Assembly (NCBI GenBank): GCA_037783415.1 | Contig: JAZGTN010000026.1 | Span: 1,943,001-2,007,000, forward strand | Direction of reading: 5' to 3' | From: Leptasterias polaris | Taxonomy: Eukaryota > Echinodermata > Asteroidea > Forcipulatida > Asteriidae | Length of the DNA: 64,000 nt | Shown: positions 10,629 through 23,600 of the stretch, piece by piece | How positions within the stretch are numbered: the first letter of the stretch is position 1 | Layout: each line of letters begins with the position of its first letter | Notes under the pieces: model-generated | Databases searched by the model: none | What the model was told of the DNA's origin: nothing | The model's input: only the letters and a program-made list of their open reading frames with translations | Made by a program: the position numbers and the translations under genes

Positions 10629-11018
10629 ATCTATTTACACACACGTAATGTACATGTATAATACCAATAGATCTGTGTAGCAGTTGCAGTAACGTCAATG
10701 GTGCAGGAAATTTTACAGACGAAATGTTGGAAATTTCGAGCAAAGAACCGGATATGTTAAAAAATATTCACCCACACTATCGGAGAAAGTCTTGCAAAAC
10801 AGTTTGGAGAGTAGATGATAACTGGATGTAGCTGGAGAAGCTTGATTTTCAGTGATTTTCAGCAGATTTTGTATGAGAAGGAGAACAAGATTTTTTTTAA
10901 ACAAAAGAGTATAATTGTATATTAACAAGAAAACAATTTTTTGAGTAATTGTTTGTCAGGATTTATATGTTAAAAAAATAGATAAAGTTGTTTGGGGTGG
11001 ATCCGCCCATCCCTTTTT
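10629..11018. other. No gene seen
   Basis: AT-rich spacer between the PHD-type ORF and the THAP element. No repeats or exon signals were recognised. Confidence 0.5.
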
Positions 11019-11166
11019 GTGACGTCAATCAAGGAAGACTTCGCTGCGATCGAACATCAACCCCCTCGCTCGAACTTGCCTGCATTTACGTTGTATACAC
11101 ACGTGCAAGTCTTGTACGTTTCGTTTGGTTATCCAAATAAGGGATTTTTCTTGCATTTTTCCGGCA

Positions 11167-11516
11167 ATGCCGACCAGGTGTATTGCTGCTGGATGCAGCA
11201 AAACGACTAAAGATGGGGTCAGCCAGCATTTGTTTCCTGCAGATCCCAAATATAGGCAGTTACGGGCATCGAAAGACAGGCTAACGAGGGCAAAGTGGTC
11301 CAGCCGTCCGACGTCGTTTTCAGCGCTATGCAGCGAACACTTCGAGCCGTCGCGATGCGACGTGCTTCGATACCGGGATGTACCACACATTTAACTTGAA
11401 AAGAAAAGTCATTCTAAAACATGATGCCATCCCAACCATTTTCCCAGCTAGTGGGAAGTCGAAGCAGCTACCTGAAAGACTTGAAGAACCTAGAGGAGCA
11501 TTTGCAAATTCGGGTA
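11167..11516 (+). pseudogene. Broken THAP zinc-finger gene
   Basis: Starts MPTRCIAAGC and continues through HLFPADP to LCSEHFEP, giving the C2CH zinc ligands (C5, C10, then C and H of CSEHF). After about 76 codons the frame stops at TAA near 11394. The expected continuation, including a DAIPTIFP motif close to the THAP AVPTIF signature, lies in another frame from about 11390 to 11516 and ends at a possible GTAAAG donor. The conserved tryptophan after the FP motif region appears replaced by arginine (LRASK). Frameshift plus lost core residue make this a pseudogene. Confidence 0.75.
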
Positions 11517-12204
11517 AAGTTTGAACTTTGAGGGCATGTTTTTTTGCTTGTGTAACCCTGAAAAATGGATCACTTGAATAAAACTAAATAAAACTAAACA
11601 CTGGGGAAACTCACTTCAGAAAAACTCAACTAATCTAGGGATCGAATAGGGTTAAGACGCGAGGAAATGCAAAAAGTAGGACAGGGACTCAAAATGTAGG
11701 TTTCTCAACAAGCAAATATAAAAAAATAACATCAAGAATTACATCAATAAACCAGGTAAACTCTAAACCAAGACCATTATTATTAACACTATTGAACTAA
11801 ACCCCCGAGCAATGAAAAGAATTTATAGAAACCACTAAAAACAACAAAACAAAACACAGTGCCAAAGAAAGTTACAAATTAAAATCAAAATGGCTTTAAA
11901 ACATAGCAGTATTGACTTGACGCAGGCAAAACTTAAAACATGAAGTTGTAGGGTTTACATAAAATCAATCGTGATGGTGGAAGAACACATAAATGTGAAG
12001 TGTTCTCCTTGCACTGCCAGGCTGCTATTTATGAAGTCAATTACAGGGGTGACTAACCACACTACCAAGGATTATGCAAGAGGGTTCATTGTTTATTACA
12101 AAGGATTCATAAGAAATTAACTAAAGGGGTGCTAGAAGAGCTTAAGGGGGAAGTATAAACAGTGGAAGGGTAATAAAACTCTTACTTAATAGACACTTGG
12201 TCAC

Positions 12205-12402
12205 CTATAGAACAAAGGTTTTACTACACCTATTACACTTGCGCCAAGCGTCACGATTTTTTGTTGGCACTATGTGGATATAATTTCTTGAAATAAGATC
12301 GTGGCTACATGAAAACAATTGTTGTGATGTGCCATGTAGGGGCCTAATGAATTCCTCGGTTTCGGAGCATCCTGTACACAAAAACATCACTGATAAATGC
12401 AT
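12205..12402 (-). other. Cysteine-containing open frame inside the THAP element
   Basis: A 65-codon frame with CTGC near its start and KCNRCSK near its end, preceded by HIVPTKNRD. The tail loosely resembles a transposase-associated zinc ribbon, but the match is too short to name. It may be a decayed exon of the surrounding element or chance. Confidence 0.2.
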
Positions 12403-12912
12403 TTTTATTGACTAATTAATCATATAAATTGAATATGTGTATAACTCAAGATAAAAATCATAGGAAAGTGATGTCAAACTTGCCGTGACCATTATGACAA
12501 TTTTATTGTGTAGCTCCTATGCTGAGCGTTTTTTCGTTGGTATTTGTCCAAGTGTGCAAGGGAAGTAACAGTTCAAGCGTAGGTTACCAGCGAAATGTTT
12601 TTGGTGTTCGGATCGACAATACATTTTGTCATCACGGGGCCAATAAAATACCTCGTATTATCCGTGTTCTCGTTATGACCATGCTCGTATCTTCCGTTTT
12701 ATAAGACATAGAAACGCGCATGGGACAGTTCGGGACCGGTGAAAACCTCGTATAAACCTTTGTCTCGTATCAGTCGACTGCACACTGTCCTAGGATTGCA
12801 TTGGGTGACGTCCGAGTACGAAAACGCATCATACCGATCAGGTACCCAGACGTAATGTACGGGGCCAGACTACACATTTTCTCTTCAAATATCCCGCCTT
12901 GATTGACGTCAC

Positions 12913-13279
12913 GAACAGCGCCATGTAAAGGGGGGGGGGGGGCCTATTCTTAAATTTGTAAATAAAATGAAAACACAATTTGTTAAACCTTAGTTAATTG
13001 TTTATTCACATTCCACTCATAAAAATGTATATACTAATGACAAAAGCTTTATTTCGACAAAATACCACTGCCAGGTGCCTTTAACTAAAATGTGCAGATT
13101 GAAATGTGCAGATTGCTAGCACAATAATAATGAACCAAATCCAAGGTTTATGAGCGAGCAAGAAAGGAATGATGGTAAAAAAAATGGCGAGGCGAGGTCT
13201 CATCACCAACATGGGATTAACAAAATGCTAAATAATCGTTGAGAGGTGTCAAGTTCAAAATGTAGCAAGGGTTTAAAAA
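12913..13279. other. No gene seen; 13-bp poly-G tract
   Basis: Contains a G run at 12930-12942, then AT-rich sequence leading into the three-copy dispersed repeat. No gene signal. Confidence 0.5.
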
Positions 13280-13850
13280 CAGACAAAACGTTGGCATTAT
13301 CCACCACGGACAATGCACAAAACCGTCATGGAAATTTGTTTTCATATGGCTGATGGGCAGAAAGAATGTCACGATCTCATCAATATTACATTTGAATTAA
13401 CGATACAGCTTTTTCTTGGGGCAAATTGTTTTGAAAGTTCTCAACTATCACGAATCTATAAAAATTGTTATATGAATTCATATTGAAGTGGTTGCGTCAA
13501 TGCGGGCAAAACCCAGACTAAACAGAGTAAATTTCATTAATAAAAATTAAGGTTGTTTTTCGAAGCTGTTGCTTATAATTTACTTTTAAAGGTGAGTCAA
13601 GTGTACGGAATGTTAATTTCAAACTTCAATGCTTCAAGTGGCTTATTGAATTTAGACTGAGTTGAACAGCAACACACTTTGCCCTTCTGACTTTGAAGGT
13701 CATGGTCAATGCTGCGTGTGCCGGGGAAAGAAGGGGAATTCCCCATTGCAAATTTTCAATAGATCAACAGGTGTCGTTTTGTGTCCAATGTATTGTTATG
13801 GTAAGTGTTTCGCAGACGATGGGAACAAAACACGTAAAAGGTACAAGAAA
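13280..13850. repeat. Dispersed repeat, copy 2 of 3
   Basis: Homologous to 7730-8350 and 24860-25423. It runs directly into the 3' flank of gene A, and the same junction is present in the segmental copy at 24.9-27.3 kb once the LTR-like insertion there is removed. It therefore moved with the gene A duplication. Confidence 0.7.
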
Positions 13851-14216
13851 GAAAACAAACGTATAGGCCTATGCTAATAATTGTCATGAGTTTGGTAAAT
13901 GCTAGATGTTGTTAAAAAAATATCGTATTACAAGCTGTCTTATAGTTATACTGCACTAAAACCAACTATTTACTTATTATAACAAAATTGTTCATAGTAT
14001 TAAAAAAAGTGTCAGTGACCAAACATTTTGAGTGTTGAATTTAAACGTCGAAGTGTTGTACGTTTCCCCTTTGACTATGCACTGAAAAAAGGTAGTTATA
14101 CAAACTCATTAAACATTAATTTGTGTGTTCTAAAAATGTATTCTAAAGTTCAAAGATTTCTACCCTAATGCTTGTGCAAAGTATGTACCATATTTTATTT
14201 CATTAGTGTTGTTAAA

Positions 14217-14676
14217 CTACAGCTCAGTGGAATTGGTATGTCCGCTATTGCTCCGTCCGTCCTTTGACGTAGAACGGCTGCCTCCAGAATGAGCCCTCTT
14301 TGATGACGAACAACAAAACAGTTTCTCCAGACCTTGCCTACCTTTCTTACGGAACGCAACAAATAACACGAATACTAATAAGCCGATGAGAGAGTTCAGG
14401 ATCGCAAAGATGTACTGAAAGGTCAAAGTGAAGTTGCCAATAGCCAGGAAACCAAAGATCCATGTACCACCGAGGAGGATAGCTAAGGGAATCATGGTGC
14501 GAGCCTGACGGAGGACAAGATCTGCTCGCGTCTCTTGACGGGTCAGGCTGCTGTCGACGCGCTGGCAAACTAACCGACGGAACACTAAGATGTAGATGAA
14601 GATATTGAAGAGGAGGAGTGCTCCAACAGGCAGCAATACACCAAAGTAGATTGGGTTACCAGGAGACAGGAAACAA
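14217..14676 (-). CDS. Gene A last exon: TM5-TM7 and cytoplasmic tail
   Basis: Enters in phase 2 (TA|T completes a Tyr). Hydrophobic helices VLLPVGALLLFNIFIYILVF, then TMIPLAILLGGTWIFGFLAI and FQYIFAILNSLIGLLVFVLF are TM5, TM6 and TM7. The third intracellular loop is rich in R and Q. The tail is Ser/Gly/Arg-rich with a CC pair after TM7 that could be palmitoylated (inference). It ends HTNSTEL, then TAG at 14219-14217. Confidence 0.9.
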
Positions 14677-17600
14677 CTGATGAACAACAATAATCATTAT
14701 TGTTAGACTCAGTCCGGGCATTTTCAACAACATATTTTCATTTAGAACCAAAATTATAGAAATGTTTTTCGAAATCAACTTACTATTTGTCAAACGCAAC
14801 ATTCACTTGTCTACCAATAAAATAAGGGACACCCAATGTGACTGACACAATAACTGCAGGAATACCTGAAACACAGAAACAAACAAAAATGAGTAGTGAG
14901 AGGACTTTATCGTCCATCATGAAGACCTAACAAAGTGTAAGGATTCTGATGACCAATCTTTGAAATTTAAAGAGGAGATTACGAACGTAAATTTATTTTC
15001 TTAACTGTTAGAAGACGCTAGGTAGCAGTATTTTTTGTGAATGCTTCTTCTCGTGTTCAAGCTGCTCAAATGCTATTCATCCATCAGTATATGGCAACCC
15101 GAATGGCAGTGTCGGTAGCCACAGCCAGGTCATCAGTAGTTGAAAGCTGTTGCGCATGCTTAGAATAATTGTAAATTACCTGGTAATTTCCCATTCAATC
15201 TTACCCCAGCAAAAGAACACCATTCGCAGTAGGTAACCATTGGCTATATGCGTGCGTGTCAGGACGAGAAGGTAGAAACAAACAATGGCCTCGGCCGATG
15301 ACCAACAGACAGACGAGAGAAAGAAGTAGTGGATGAGAGCAGCGAAGATGATGCAAGCCACTTCTTGTTGAATCATCTCAATGCCAACAAGGAAGACTCC
15401 ATAGAGCAAGATGAGAGACACGCAGAGATTCAATAAAGTCTTCCGGGGTGTAGATGACATAATAATGTCTCTAAAGAGGGGAGGAAGAGAGCGAGATGAA
15501 ATAATAATTTTGTTTGTCATGTTTTGTTTTTAACCAAGGAAAAAAAGCAGACATGCTGTCATCCTTAGACCTTAATCATACTGCCACCATCTTGGTCATG
15601 AACCTGGTATCAAACAACGGGACTGAATGCCACCATCTAATTCATATCTCTTGTATCAAATAACAGTACTGGATGCCAATATTCGTTTTATAAAAAGGAA
15701 CCAGACTATTTATCCTTCTCTGCACCCAGGTGTATAGCTTAGGACTTGTGAGGAATACGATTTTGTTGTAATCGAATAAACCCCTCAGCATTTTTGAATA
15801 CGGGTTCACAAGAAAGTAAATTAACCGGTCATTGCTTGGACTACAAGCAAAATAAGCATGTCACTAAAGGGGGCCCCCGGAGAATGGATTTGGGTTTCGG
15901 GGGGCAACACATATTCTCAAGGTCAGCAAGACCCTTTTTGTAATACTAACAGATAATCTGGGCGAGTTAACTGTTAGTAGGTCTAATTCGTGTAAATCGT
16001 TTATTTTGGTGTTTTGTGGATCCTTGAAGGACCATTTGCGCGACTAGTGTGCTGTAGTCGTCGTCAGGAGACAAACTTTATTCTCGACCCCCGAATAGTC
16101 ACGAAAGAGGTTTAGCACCCAGGGTCACGGTTCTGGGTCCATACTGATCTAGAATTTGTTGATGTTTTGTTCATCGGTGTTATTAATAACAGTTCATTGG
16201 TTGTCAAAACTTACTTTGTAATCACTGTAACTATGATGGTTAGAATGAGAGCTGCAATGGAGATACCACATCCAATCTTACTCAAGATATCAAGTACTGG
16301 ATCCACTGCGTGACCTCCATGACTCTAAAAGTTAAATAAAGCAATTCTGATAAATAGTTCTGGTTAATGGGCCGGGTCGTCATAATCAAAGCAGGCGTGT
16401 GGCTGTACCATAGGTATAGATTATAATACCTATTCTATATAATATTATGGGCTGCACATGGAATTATATGAACTCCTATGTTACTGCATGCGCGCTCACC
16501 CTCAGTGGATTATAATACAGATAGAGAGCGCGCATGTGCAGTAACAGGGTGAGAGTTCATAATTCCATGTACAGCCACAGAACTGCTTTGATCATGACGA
16601 CACAGCCCATTTAAGCTTTTACATCTAAGTTATAATTGATAAAACATGTAAACAATGGCATCTTGCGAGTAACAAAAACAACTGAACCACTCGCACTATT
16701 GGGAGCCCGTTGCGGGTTTTTGCGTGAAGGTAAAAAATTGCACACTTTTTAACTGGTACAGATTTGGACACCGTAAGCTGGAGAAAATGCACAGCCTACG
16801 CGAGGATCTGGAAATAGAACAGCAATCAGTACGTACGATCAAAACAGCAAAGTTTGTCAGATGATTGCAATGGCACAGCGTCGCTTCACCCGTTCCGTTG
16901 TCTGCAGACAGACTACAGCCCTCTGTCGACCAATTTCCAGCAGAGTTACCAACGGCCAAAGTAGGATCCCAAAATACACATACAGCTTGCCCTTTAACAG
17001 TGTTCTAAAAAACAACAAAATGTTAGGACAAAATATGTACCATACGGATAGTACAAACAATGGTTTGGGGAGAATAAATAAAACAAACCACAAAGTGTTC
17101 ACTTTTAAAATGGAAAAGATGTAAAAGGTTTGCTTCACTGATCATGTATGTGAGATTCTATTTTTTGACAAGCTGTATAAAGATCCTATTCATTCAGAAT
17201 TTTCAAAAAATTTACGGAATGTTCTTGATCTCACAAGTATCCTTGCAAACTTTCTGCAAATACTGAGCTATTTTTTCTTCTTCTGATATTCACCCACATT
17301 TCACAATTGTAGTACCATTGTTAGAAAGCAGATAACCTTTTATGTTTTTCTTGTTATGATACTTTTTAACTCTGAACTTCCCACTACTTTTCAAACTATT
17401 CCCTGAAACTACAAAGGAAGTGATTGCTGTTATGATGAGAAGAATAGAACAATTGCTACATGTATGGAATTAGTAAATAGTACTAAGGTGATAGTTAACG
17501 ATTCGATAACCATCTGTGTTGTTTTAACCTTGGACGTGTACAGTTAATTGAATATGATTTTTTCAGTTCCTGCATAGAACCACTTTTCGATAGATTATTT

Positions 17601-20600
17601 GAAATCTCAACTAGCCTTGACAACTTACATTTGGCGGTCTAAATGAGGTAACCACAGAGGGCGCCAGATTCGTTGCTTGTTTTTCTTTCCCGCCAATACT
17701 GCCTGATATGACGAGGCTGTTTAGTTTGAGATGCGTGTCATTGCTCTGTGGTAGCTGGAACAGAATGGTAGTTGCGTACACGACGAAGAATACCGACACG
17801 GACTTATTTAATGAAGAACCTGCAATGTAGTGATTATACTACCTGTTTAAAGTCTGCCTGTCGTCTTTACAGAGTGTGGGGGGGGGGGGGGGGTATGGGA
17901 GGCTCCAAGGTAGGGTTGGGTTAGGGGTGTTTACCCGTTGAAACCTATCAGTTATTTCTTAGTTTTAAGTTATTGTTTTTATTTTTAAACAAATCAGCTT
18001 TTTCGAAAAGAAACCAAATTGCGCTTTGCAATGCCACAATATCAGCCGAAATTCGTTCAGGGAAAAACTAATAATAAACAAATTCTGCAAAAATTGGGCC
18101 GTGTATCTTTAATATTACGATAGCCGGACAGAAAATTTCAGTAACCCCCCCCCCCCCCCCCCAAAAGGGTGTCCAGTCACATGCATTTTTCTGGTCTAGC
18201 TTGGTTGCTGCTATTTATTTGGAAGTTAATAGTTCAAACCTTGCAATGAGGCTTTCTCATTCTGTTGAATCAAAATCGATGCTTCAGCCTCATCAAACAC
18301 ACTGTCAGGAATACCACGCTTGTCGCCTACGAACAATTCCTCATAATTGTTGCCTAGTGTATCATCTACCGGTATGTCAGCATCTTCAGGTTTGGAGGCG
18401 AAACCTAGACTGATAGCCAGACTAACTGACGGCAAAACCTCTACAGCGAGGTTATCCAATGACATGCTAATGTTGTCTCGCGCAAACGATAGCTGAGATT
18501 CGAATGCTTGGAGGATCTTCGCTGATGACGATCGGTTGGAGGAGAAACTTGCATCCGGGACATTCATGATGTTGTCTACGGATTTGATGACGTTTCTGGT
18601 TACCTAGCAGAGATACAATAACCTGATTATTTGACCATCGAATACGAAAGCCCATTAATGCCATCCAAAGTCTAACTTGCTTTTTTGAAAGCAATTGATT
18701 GTTTTGTTTACAAGTTTTTTTCCAGGCGAGTCTTGTTTTGCGTTTTATGTTTAACAACACACAAGGAAACTATAAGTCTACGAACTTCTGCCCACAATAG
18801 GCCTAAGCGTAAATAAGGGCTTGTAAAAACGCGAGTTCACCATCCATTAACATTGACCAACCGTATATCCACGTACCTGTATCGAGGGTGACTCTATTTT
18901 CACGATGTTCTCCAGTAAAAGTGCTACAAAAGTGATTCCATCAGCAAGAATTCCGGGATGACTCGTCACATTAGCTAGAGCCGCAGAAACCTGCTCCACA
19001 TTTCCTTCGTCGATGGAAACCTTCAAATTATAATGTAGATTGGGAATTTCGGGTTTTCACTTCTTTTGATTTATACAATTAGCTTAACACACAACCTCTC
19101 CGTTATTGATTTTTTGAAAAAACCAAAAGTTAGTTGTCCGACCAAAAAAGAATTTATCAAGTGACACTTCAAATATGTTTCCGATGAAAAAACAATTACA
19201 GACGTCAATAGCCTTTCTCCTAAGATTAATCAAACTGGCATTTCGGCGACAAACTCTTGGTGGCGTAGTTTAAGCCTAAACGGTGATTCAGTCAAACTGA
19301 AACCAATCAATATCACCTTTATAAGTGTGATAGTAGGCTCGCAGGTTAAAGCGTCTGTATAAGTTTGGTATAATGACTCTGAAAATTAATGGCAATACAG
19401 TATAATGCATTTTGAGAAACTTTCAACTTCGAAATGCTACGGTTATGAAAAAATATATCACTTTTTATCCCATCAAAATTTGAATCTGAGAAGCGTTTAT
19501 ACGGTAACGCTTTTCAGATTGTGTATTCCTATAATTATAGGGAATATTCTTCCTGCGTGAAAATATTCGCTCCGGTTTTTCGGTGATAGGCCTATCTCAA
19601 AAACGCGACCACCTTTTGAAGTGAACTTTTCACAGGTTAGTTTAATTGTATACTTACATTTGTATAAAATTAACACAATCAGTAGGCTGCTATTACCAAA
19701 CGTATACAGCACCTTTAAAACCCAAAGAGTGCACAGAAGTTTCTAACAGGATGGTTGCATGACGCATATTTCGTACGCACTACCACGTGAACGCCGTTCT
19801 TTGATGTGGGCGGAGCTTAATTGATCGGCTTCTTATTAGTATACCATGCCCGACATTGGGGCAGAGGGGCCCATACTCTAACACACTATTTTCCTTGTGT
19901 ACAGAAGTCCCCTCCAAAAGTCCCCCAAAGAATAAATTAGATTCCAATCACACAATGAAGACACAATAGTACGCCAATGTTGCATTCGGACACCTTACGG
20001 CTTGGTAACTAATAATAATAATAATAAAGAGAAATTTATAAAGCGCAAACAGTAGCAGATAAATGATACACAAAGATAACAAAATTGTTACAGAAAATTA
20101 CGACTGGACCAGCCAACAGTACAAGCTAAAAATTTAGCGAGTTAAAAATAGTTTCAGAAATTGAAAAATAGCGCACTTTAAATTAGTTGCAATGTTGAAA
20201 AAATATTGTTTAAAAAGATGAGTTTTTAGGCGAGACTTGAACAGCTCGATGGTCGACGACTACATTTTAAAAGCAAGTTCTTTGAAACTATTCTACTTAC
20301 TTGTGACAACTGTTGAAGCATGTCATCCACATTACAGCTTTCATCCATGATGCAAACCTCGTCATTTTGTTGAGAGCTCGCATTAATGTAACACATACAC
20401 ACATCTATGGACAAGAGAAGTCAAAACACCAAACAGGTTTATAGTGTTGAATTTAAAGGAACGAAACAATGTTTTTTACAAAGACAATAGGAATAATTCA
20501 TGTTGATGAGTCAATATGTCAACCCATTTTAACTCACATCAGCTCGCATTATTTACGACCAGCTCCAAAAGCATAGTTTCTATTTACAAACATTTCACTC

Positions 20601-23600
20601 GCTTTTTTTTTCACGGTTTATCTTCACAGTTACCTTCTATGGTTATTATGTAAAAGCATTCGGCTACATTGCCTGCGCCATCAGTGGCTGTGCAGGTAAC
20701 TTGGTTTGGACCAAGTTCCAAAGGATTGTTTTCGGCTGAACATTCAACTGTTGGTGCGTTGCCGGCATTATCTGTTGCTGTTGCTGTCGGAATTTCTTGA
20801 GAAGAAGTACGCTGTCCTGCGTCTGTCTGTACGGTCATATCTATAGGACACCTTATACTCGGAACTTCTTTATCTGTTGAAAAAATAAATACTGTAAAAT
20901 AAAGGAGTTGAGACATTTGAATCTTTGGTGCTGTCACTTGTGCAACAAAGAAACTTTGGGCAAAAAGGACAACTTTACAGGGCATAATATTATGTCATCC
21001 AATATGCCTCAAGTTGGAAGTCAACAGCCCCCAGGTCACAATTGGGAATTTTTTTATACACTACATGTATCCCTTTTATTGGGCTCTTAAATTTGTCTTG
21101 AGGGCATACAAAATATTATTGAGGACGGCGATCTGCTTTCTCCCAATGTTGTGGGTGCACCCACAAGGGCGCTCCCGTAAGCTCTTTCACTCCCCTCTCT
21201 CTCTCTCTCTCCAGTCAAAATGCTGCAATGAAGACGCAATGTTTTTGATCACGTTTGTTTTACTCGAAAAATCGTCTTTCTACATCTAGCTGATGAGGAT
21301 GCCCTACTATGAACATTAAATAAACAAAATATACAATAACAATTTAAATACAACAAGAAAAATAAACCCGTTTCTAAAAAATTAATTGCCAATTACATTT
21401 GGAGTAACGTTAGTCAAGAACATGGATTAAATACCTAATGGGACAATTTAAAAAAAGTCTTGTTCAAAATTGGACCAAAATAAATTTGTAGATGTATTTA
21501 ATACCAACTTCCCCGTTAGTAAAGTTCAACATTGTTTTAGCCTGTTGTTGCAACTACATGTATTTGAGGTTTGTGATGTAGGGATAAAAAAGTTGCATGT
21601 GATTCGTTTTGTTACTCGTATAGTGTCATGATTTATGAGGATTTGTCATTTTTACTTTCACATTTTGAGGCTGAAGACTCAATCAGATTCCGCAGCATTG
21701 GTGCTGAACTAATTTATGAAATATAAATCAATAATAAGGTGCTTCAAAATCTTCCTGCATTTATATTGTATACTTATTTCATTTCACGGGCAAAAGCATA
21801 TCAAAGGGGACTTTATTCTTCTTAATACTAAAGTTTGGCCTAAACCAAGACACAAAATATTGAAGTAAAATATATTAAGCTAATGCTTGGGGGGGGGGGG
21901 GGGGAGGGGGGCTCACTAAGAAAAGAAACATATACTTTCTGTCAAAGTTTGAACTCTTTTTCAGATCTGCAGAAAACTTTGATAAAAAGAAGGATTTGAA
22001 TAAGATTTAAATTTCGTCAGGTCCAATTTCACACAGCAGACCATCGGACAAACAATAAAGCGTTCTTCCCATTACGTTGTGGCTTTTAACCAAATACTAA
22101 CATTTCGTAAGAATTACATGCATTGGCCATTTACAAATCGATTGGGCATGTACAAACTATATGGGTGTCCGGTTAGGAATAGAAGAAAGGCTACGATTTT
22201 CGTGGTAAATTCCTAAACTTGAATAAGTCCCAATCTCATAACGATCCACACTAGTTATACAAAAGATTATTCTAAGGTGACTGGATGGAGTCAATTTTTC
22301 CTTTCTGACTGCAAATGGCGTGACGAAGTTAAGTTGTTGAGGATATTGCATGCATAACCATCATTTTATATTTTGTATGCATTTGCACAAGGCTTACTTT
22401 TCCAACCAATGTTAGTAATCTGTATTTGTAAAGACTTTTTCTGAAATTATTTAAAATACTATAATTTTAATTACTCACCATTTCTTGATACTGAGTATGA
22501 AGACACAAGGTAAAACAATGGTGTTCTATACACTAACGCCCTGGAAACCAAACAATCACAGAACAAGAATTAAGCATAGGTCGACCTACTTTTGCTTACA
22601 TTTAAACACAACGTTCGCATAATAAACAAAACAAGTCTGGTTCTTTTTTTAAAATTGCCTTTTATCCTGGATGTTCAAGGACCTCTGGGATTTTGTTATA
22701 AATTGTGCAATAAGTCTTCTTTTACTTCAGTGAGGGTGCTATTTGACCTTGTGACGTCATGTTATGCAGGGGGTTTGTTACCTTGTACAGCACCATAAAC
22801 TAATAGCTATCTTTATTATAAAATTACAAACAATAACACTACTCCACGCTCAGAAGGAATGCCAGTAAACAACCGTTTGCCAATTTCTATAATTTTTTGG
22901 AAGCAAAACTATTTATTCAGGAGTTTGTATTATTTGAAAAGCCCCAATAGTTACCTTATGGAAACTGTTTGATTTTCAGGGATGTTTGCAATGAACGAGA
23001 ACGAGAAACTTCGCAATACGGGACTTCGTGTTCGAAACAAAGTATCTCTGGTTGAAGTGCAATTTTGAACATCGAATGTTGGGGCTGGTAACCAGTAAAA
23101 ACTTGAGTCTGCTTCAGCTTGATGCGACAAAGACCGTTGTACGGCGGACACTGGAAAAAACGCACCGTCAGTACTGGTGACGTTAACTGCGGACAAAAAG
23201 GTGAAAAACGTGCGTAAAATACCCCCATCATCCAAATCCGTGTTCCGCTTCATCAAAGCATACTTCAGTGTCGCCTCTAATTGTTGTCGTTTGTGATCAT
23301 AGGATGATACGGCGACACGATACACAGGGCTAGAATTACACTAATGTCCCCTGTTACCCCTCGTCTTGACCCTTGGTGCCCCTTACATACTTTCACATAA
23401 CTTTAAGATTTTTAAATGGAAGTGCCCTTAGCAAAATGAAAATGCCTTTGCCTTCTCAAAGATGAAATTCCAGGCCTGGGTATACACTCTACAGTCCAGA
23501 CTGTGTAGGCCTACATTGATTATCGGCCATTTTGTTTAAAACATGATAGGAAAAAACCCATCATAAGCACAAGAAAAGTTTGGTATAATCATATTCCGAC

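Larger units (their letters stand above)
11019..12912. mobile_element. THAP-bearing DNA transposon remnant
   Basis: A perfect 16-bp inverted repeat, GTGACGTCAATCAAGG, lies at 11019-11034 and as its complement at 12897-12912, bracketing about 1.9 kb that holds a THAP zinc-finger frame near the left end. THAP domains are the DNA-binding part of P-element and some Kolobok transposases. The catalytic part is not recognisable. True ends may lie a little outside the inverted repeat. Target duplications were not identified. Confidence 0.6.
13280..15695. repeat. Segmental duplication, copy A (3' end of gene A)
   Basis: Matches about 24860-29185 in the same orientation, apart from an 1878-bp insertion at 25424-27301 and a 168-bp one at 24951-25118 in the other copy. 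It covers the dispersed repeat, the 3' flank and the last three exons of gene A. Exon and intron sequences are nearly identical; the 3' flank carries more indels. Similarity stops near 15695 in the intron before the TM1 exon. Confidence 0.9.

Noticed and set aside
11025..11390. 121-codon minus frame over the THAP region
   Set aside because: Shadow of the THAP coding sequence on the opposite strand.
14347..14568. Arg/Pro-rich minus frame in the last GPCR exon
   Set aside because: An out-of-frame reading of the TM5-TM7 coding exon.
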